Notes under the pieces: model-generated
What the model was told of the DNA's origin: nothing
Databases searched by the model: none
Seen by the model: the letters and a program-made list of their open reading frames with translations, nothing else
Program-made: the position numbers and the translations under genes
In this document: piece after piece, positions 14,225-14,597 of the stretch
Layout of the letters: every line of letters begins with the position of its first letter
Position numbering within the stretch: the first letter of the stretch is position 1
NCBI GenBank assembly: GCA_947258905.1
Contig: CAMYKF010000402.1
Coordinates: forward strand, 1-14,597
DNA from: an uncultured Pirellulaceae bacterium
Lineage (GTDB): Bacteria; Planctomycetota; Planctomycetia; Pirellulales; Pirellulaceae
Reading direction: 5' to 3'
DNA length: 14,597 nucleotides

Positions 14225-14462
14225 GGGTGATTGCAACCGAAGGACGCGACCGCGACGTTACGTCTGTGACGCGGAAGGATTCCTCACCCATTTTTGCGTC
14301 CGTTGTTGCCTGGGGGGCATGCCTACGTAACGGATACGTAATCTCAGGAGTGCTGGGCCAGGAGGGCGCCAGATCGGACGCACGAATTTGACTTGCTTGG
14401 GTTCGCGTTATCCCACAGTCAAGCATTTCGGCGAGCACATGAAGTGCCTCGCCGTTTTTTTT
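14225..14462 (+). ncRNA. Possible structured RNA of unknown class
   Basis: The stretch 13624-14597 has no convincing coding sequence. Within it, nested pairings are visible: GCAAC (14233-14237) with GTTGC (14305-14309), GGACGC (14242-14247) with GCGTCC (14296-14301), and CCGCG (14250-14254) with CGCGG (14270-14274). A second hairpin joins TTGACT (14388-14393) to AGTCAA (14417-14422), with inner TGGG/CCCA, directly before a strong terminator. It does not match RNase P RNA, tmRNA, SRP RNA or a tRNA by the motifs I know. The 5' end is unknown and could reach back to the promoter-like sites near 13900-14000. Confidence 0.3.
14429..14462 (+). terminator. Strong plus-strand intrinsic terminator with no obvious gene
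   Basis: CGGCGAG (14429-14435) pairs with CTCGCCG (14448-14454). CAC/GTG extends the stem after a one-base bulge, the loop is ATGAA, and eight T follow (14455-14462). On the minus strand no T-run follows, so the direction is clear. No plausible plus-strand protein gene ends here, which supports a noncoding transcript. Beyond it, 14463-14597 holds an imperfect GGGACC/GGTCCC inverted repeat and nothing else I can support. Confidence 0.8.
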
Positions 14463-14597
14463 GCCTTTCACAAACCTGCTGTAAATGATTGGGACCCCGC
14501 CCGTTGTCCAATGGTCCCCTGAATTTCCCGCCCCATGGCCAGCTGTTTGATCGCCGTCGGCTGCAATCAGGGCCCCTGTCGCCAGCACATTGAGTTC

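Noticed and set aside
14031..14330. 99-codon plus-strand frame in the right intergenic region
   Set aside because: It is Arg-rich and Cys-rich with no pattern, starts without an SD, and overlaps the nested RNA pairings.
14398..14415. tRNA T-arm-like GGGTTCGCG...CCC
   Set aside because: The loop is 10 bases rather than 7, and no acceptor, D or anticodon arm can be placed around it.
14133..14588. 151-codon minus-strand frame near the right edge
   Set aside because: It has no recognised domain and no SD, it reads through the plus-strand terminator stem, and its composition looks random after residue 90. A partial real gene at the edge cannot be fully excluded.

Overview
The window looks like ordinary chromosome from a planctomycete, most likely a Pirellulales relative. 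This is inferred, not proven. Pointers are the TlpA-like redox lipoprotein with a PHERSLV-type segment and long acidic stretches, the secreted metallopeptidases of unknown role, several genes without a clear Shine-Dalgarno (SD) sequence, and intergenic spaces full of hairpins and 7-bp periodic repeats. No phage, transposase, rRNA, tRNA or CRISPR was seen.

Layout. 1-267 holds only hairpin repeats. 268-474 (-) is a 68-residue membrane protein. 638-1888 (-) is glyA. 2072-3382 (-) is a secreted HEXXH peptidase-like protein with a C-terminal beta-sandwich. 3640-5637 (+) is an exported M61 peptidase with a PDZ domain. 5821-6747 (-) is a membrane-anchored endonuclease/exonuclease/phosphatase-family protein. 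6927-7070 (+) is a 47-residue lipoprotein-like gene. 7071-7506 is a cluster of hairpin repeats. 7507-8934 (-) is miaB. 9295-9993 (+) is an unknown exported protein. 10097-11608 (-) is the TlpA-like lipoprotein gene. 11753-12739 (-) is fmt and 12973-13554 (-) is def. 13555-14597 has no convincing CDS, but carries a def leader with a terminator and a possible structured RNA ending in a strong plus-strand terminator.

How the genes relate. Def and Fmt are the matched enzymes for removing and adding the N-formyl group of initiator methionine, and they lie in the usual def-fmt order, separated here by a 105-bp heptamer array. GlyA supplies one-carbon units that can feed the formyl donor. MiaB modifies tRNA. 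The other genes are envelope or exported proteins in single-gene transcription units, often divergent or convergent.

Main discovery. The thioredoxin-fold lipoprotein is split by a single in-frame TGA exactly where the first catalytic cysteine of WCPPC should be. The frame stays open and conserved on both sides. Downstream of the TGA lies a 6-bp hairpin with a GGUC loop, as expected of a bacterial SECIS element. It is best read as one 503-residue selenoprotein with a UPPC active site, not as two genes or a pseudogene. Secondary observations are three NNNNAGG heptamer arrays, a GTCGAAG array, a nested small insertion with 11-bp direct repeats, three copies of a GAGAGGTC/GGGTGAG hairpin element, and the def leader terminator.
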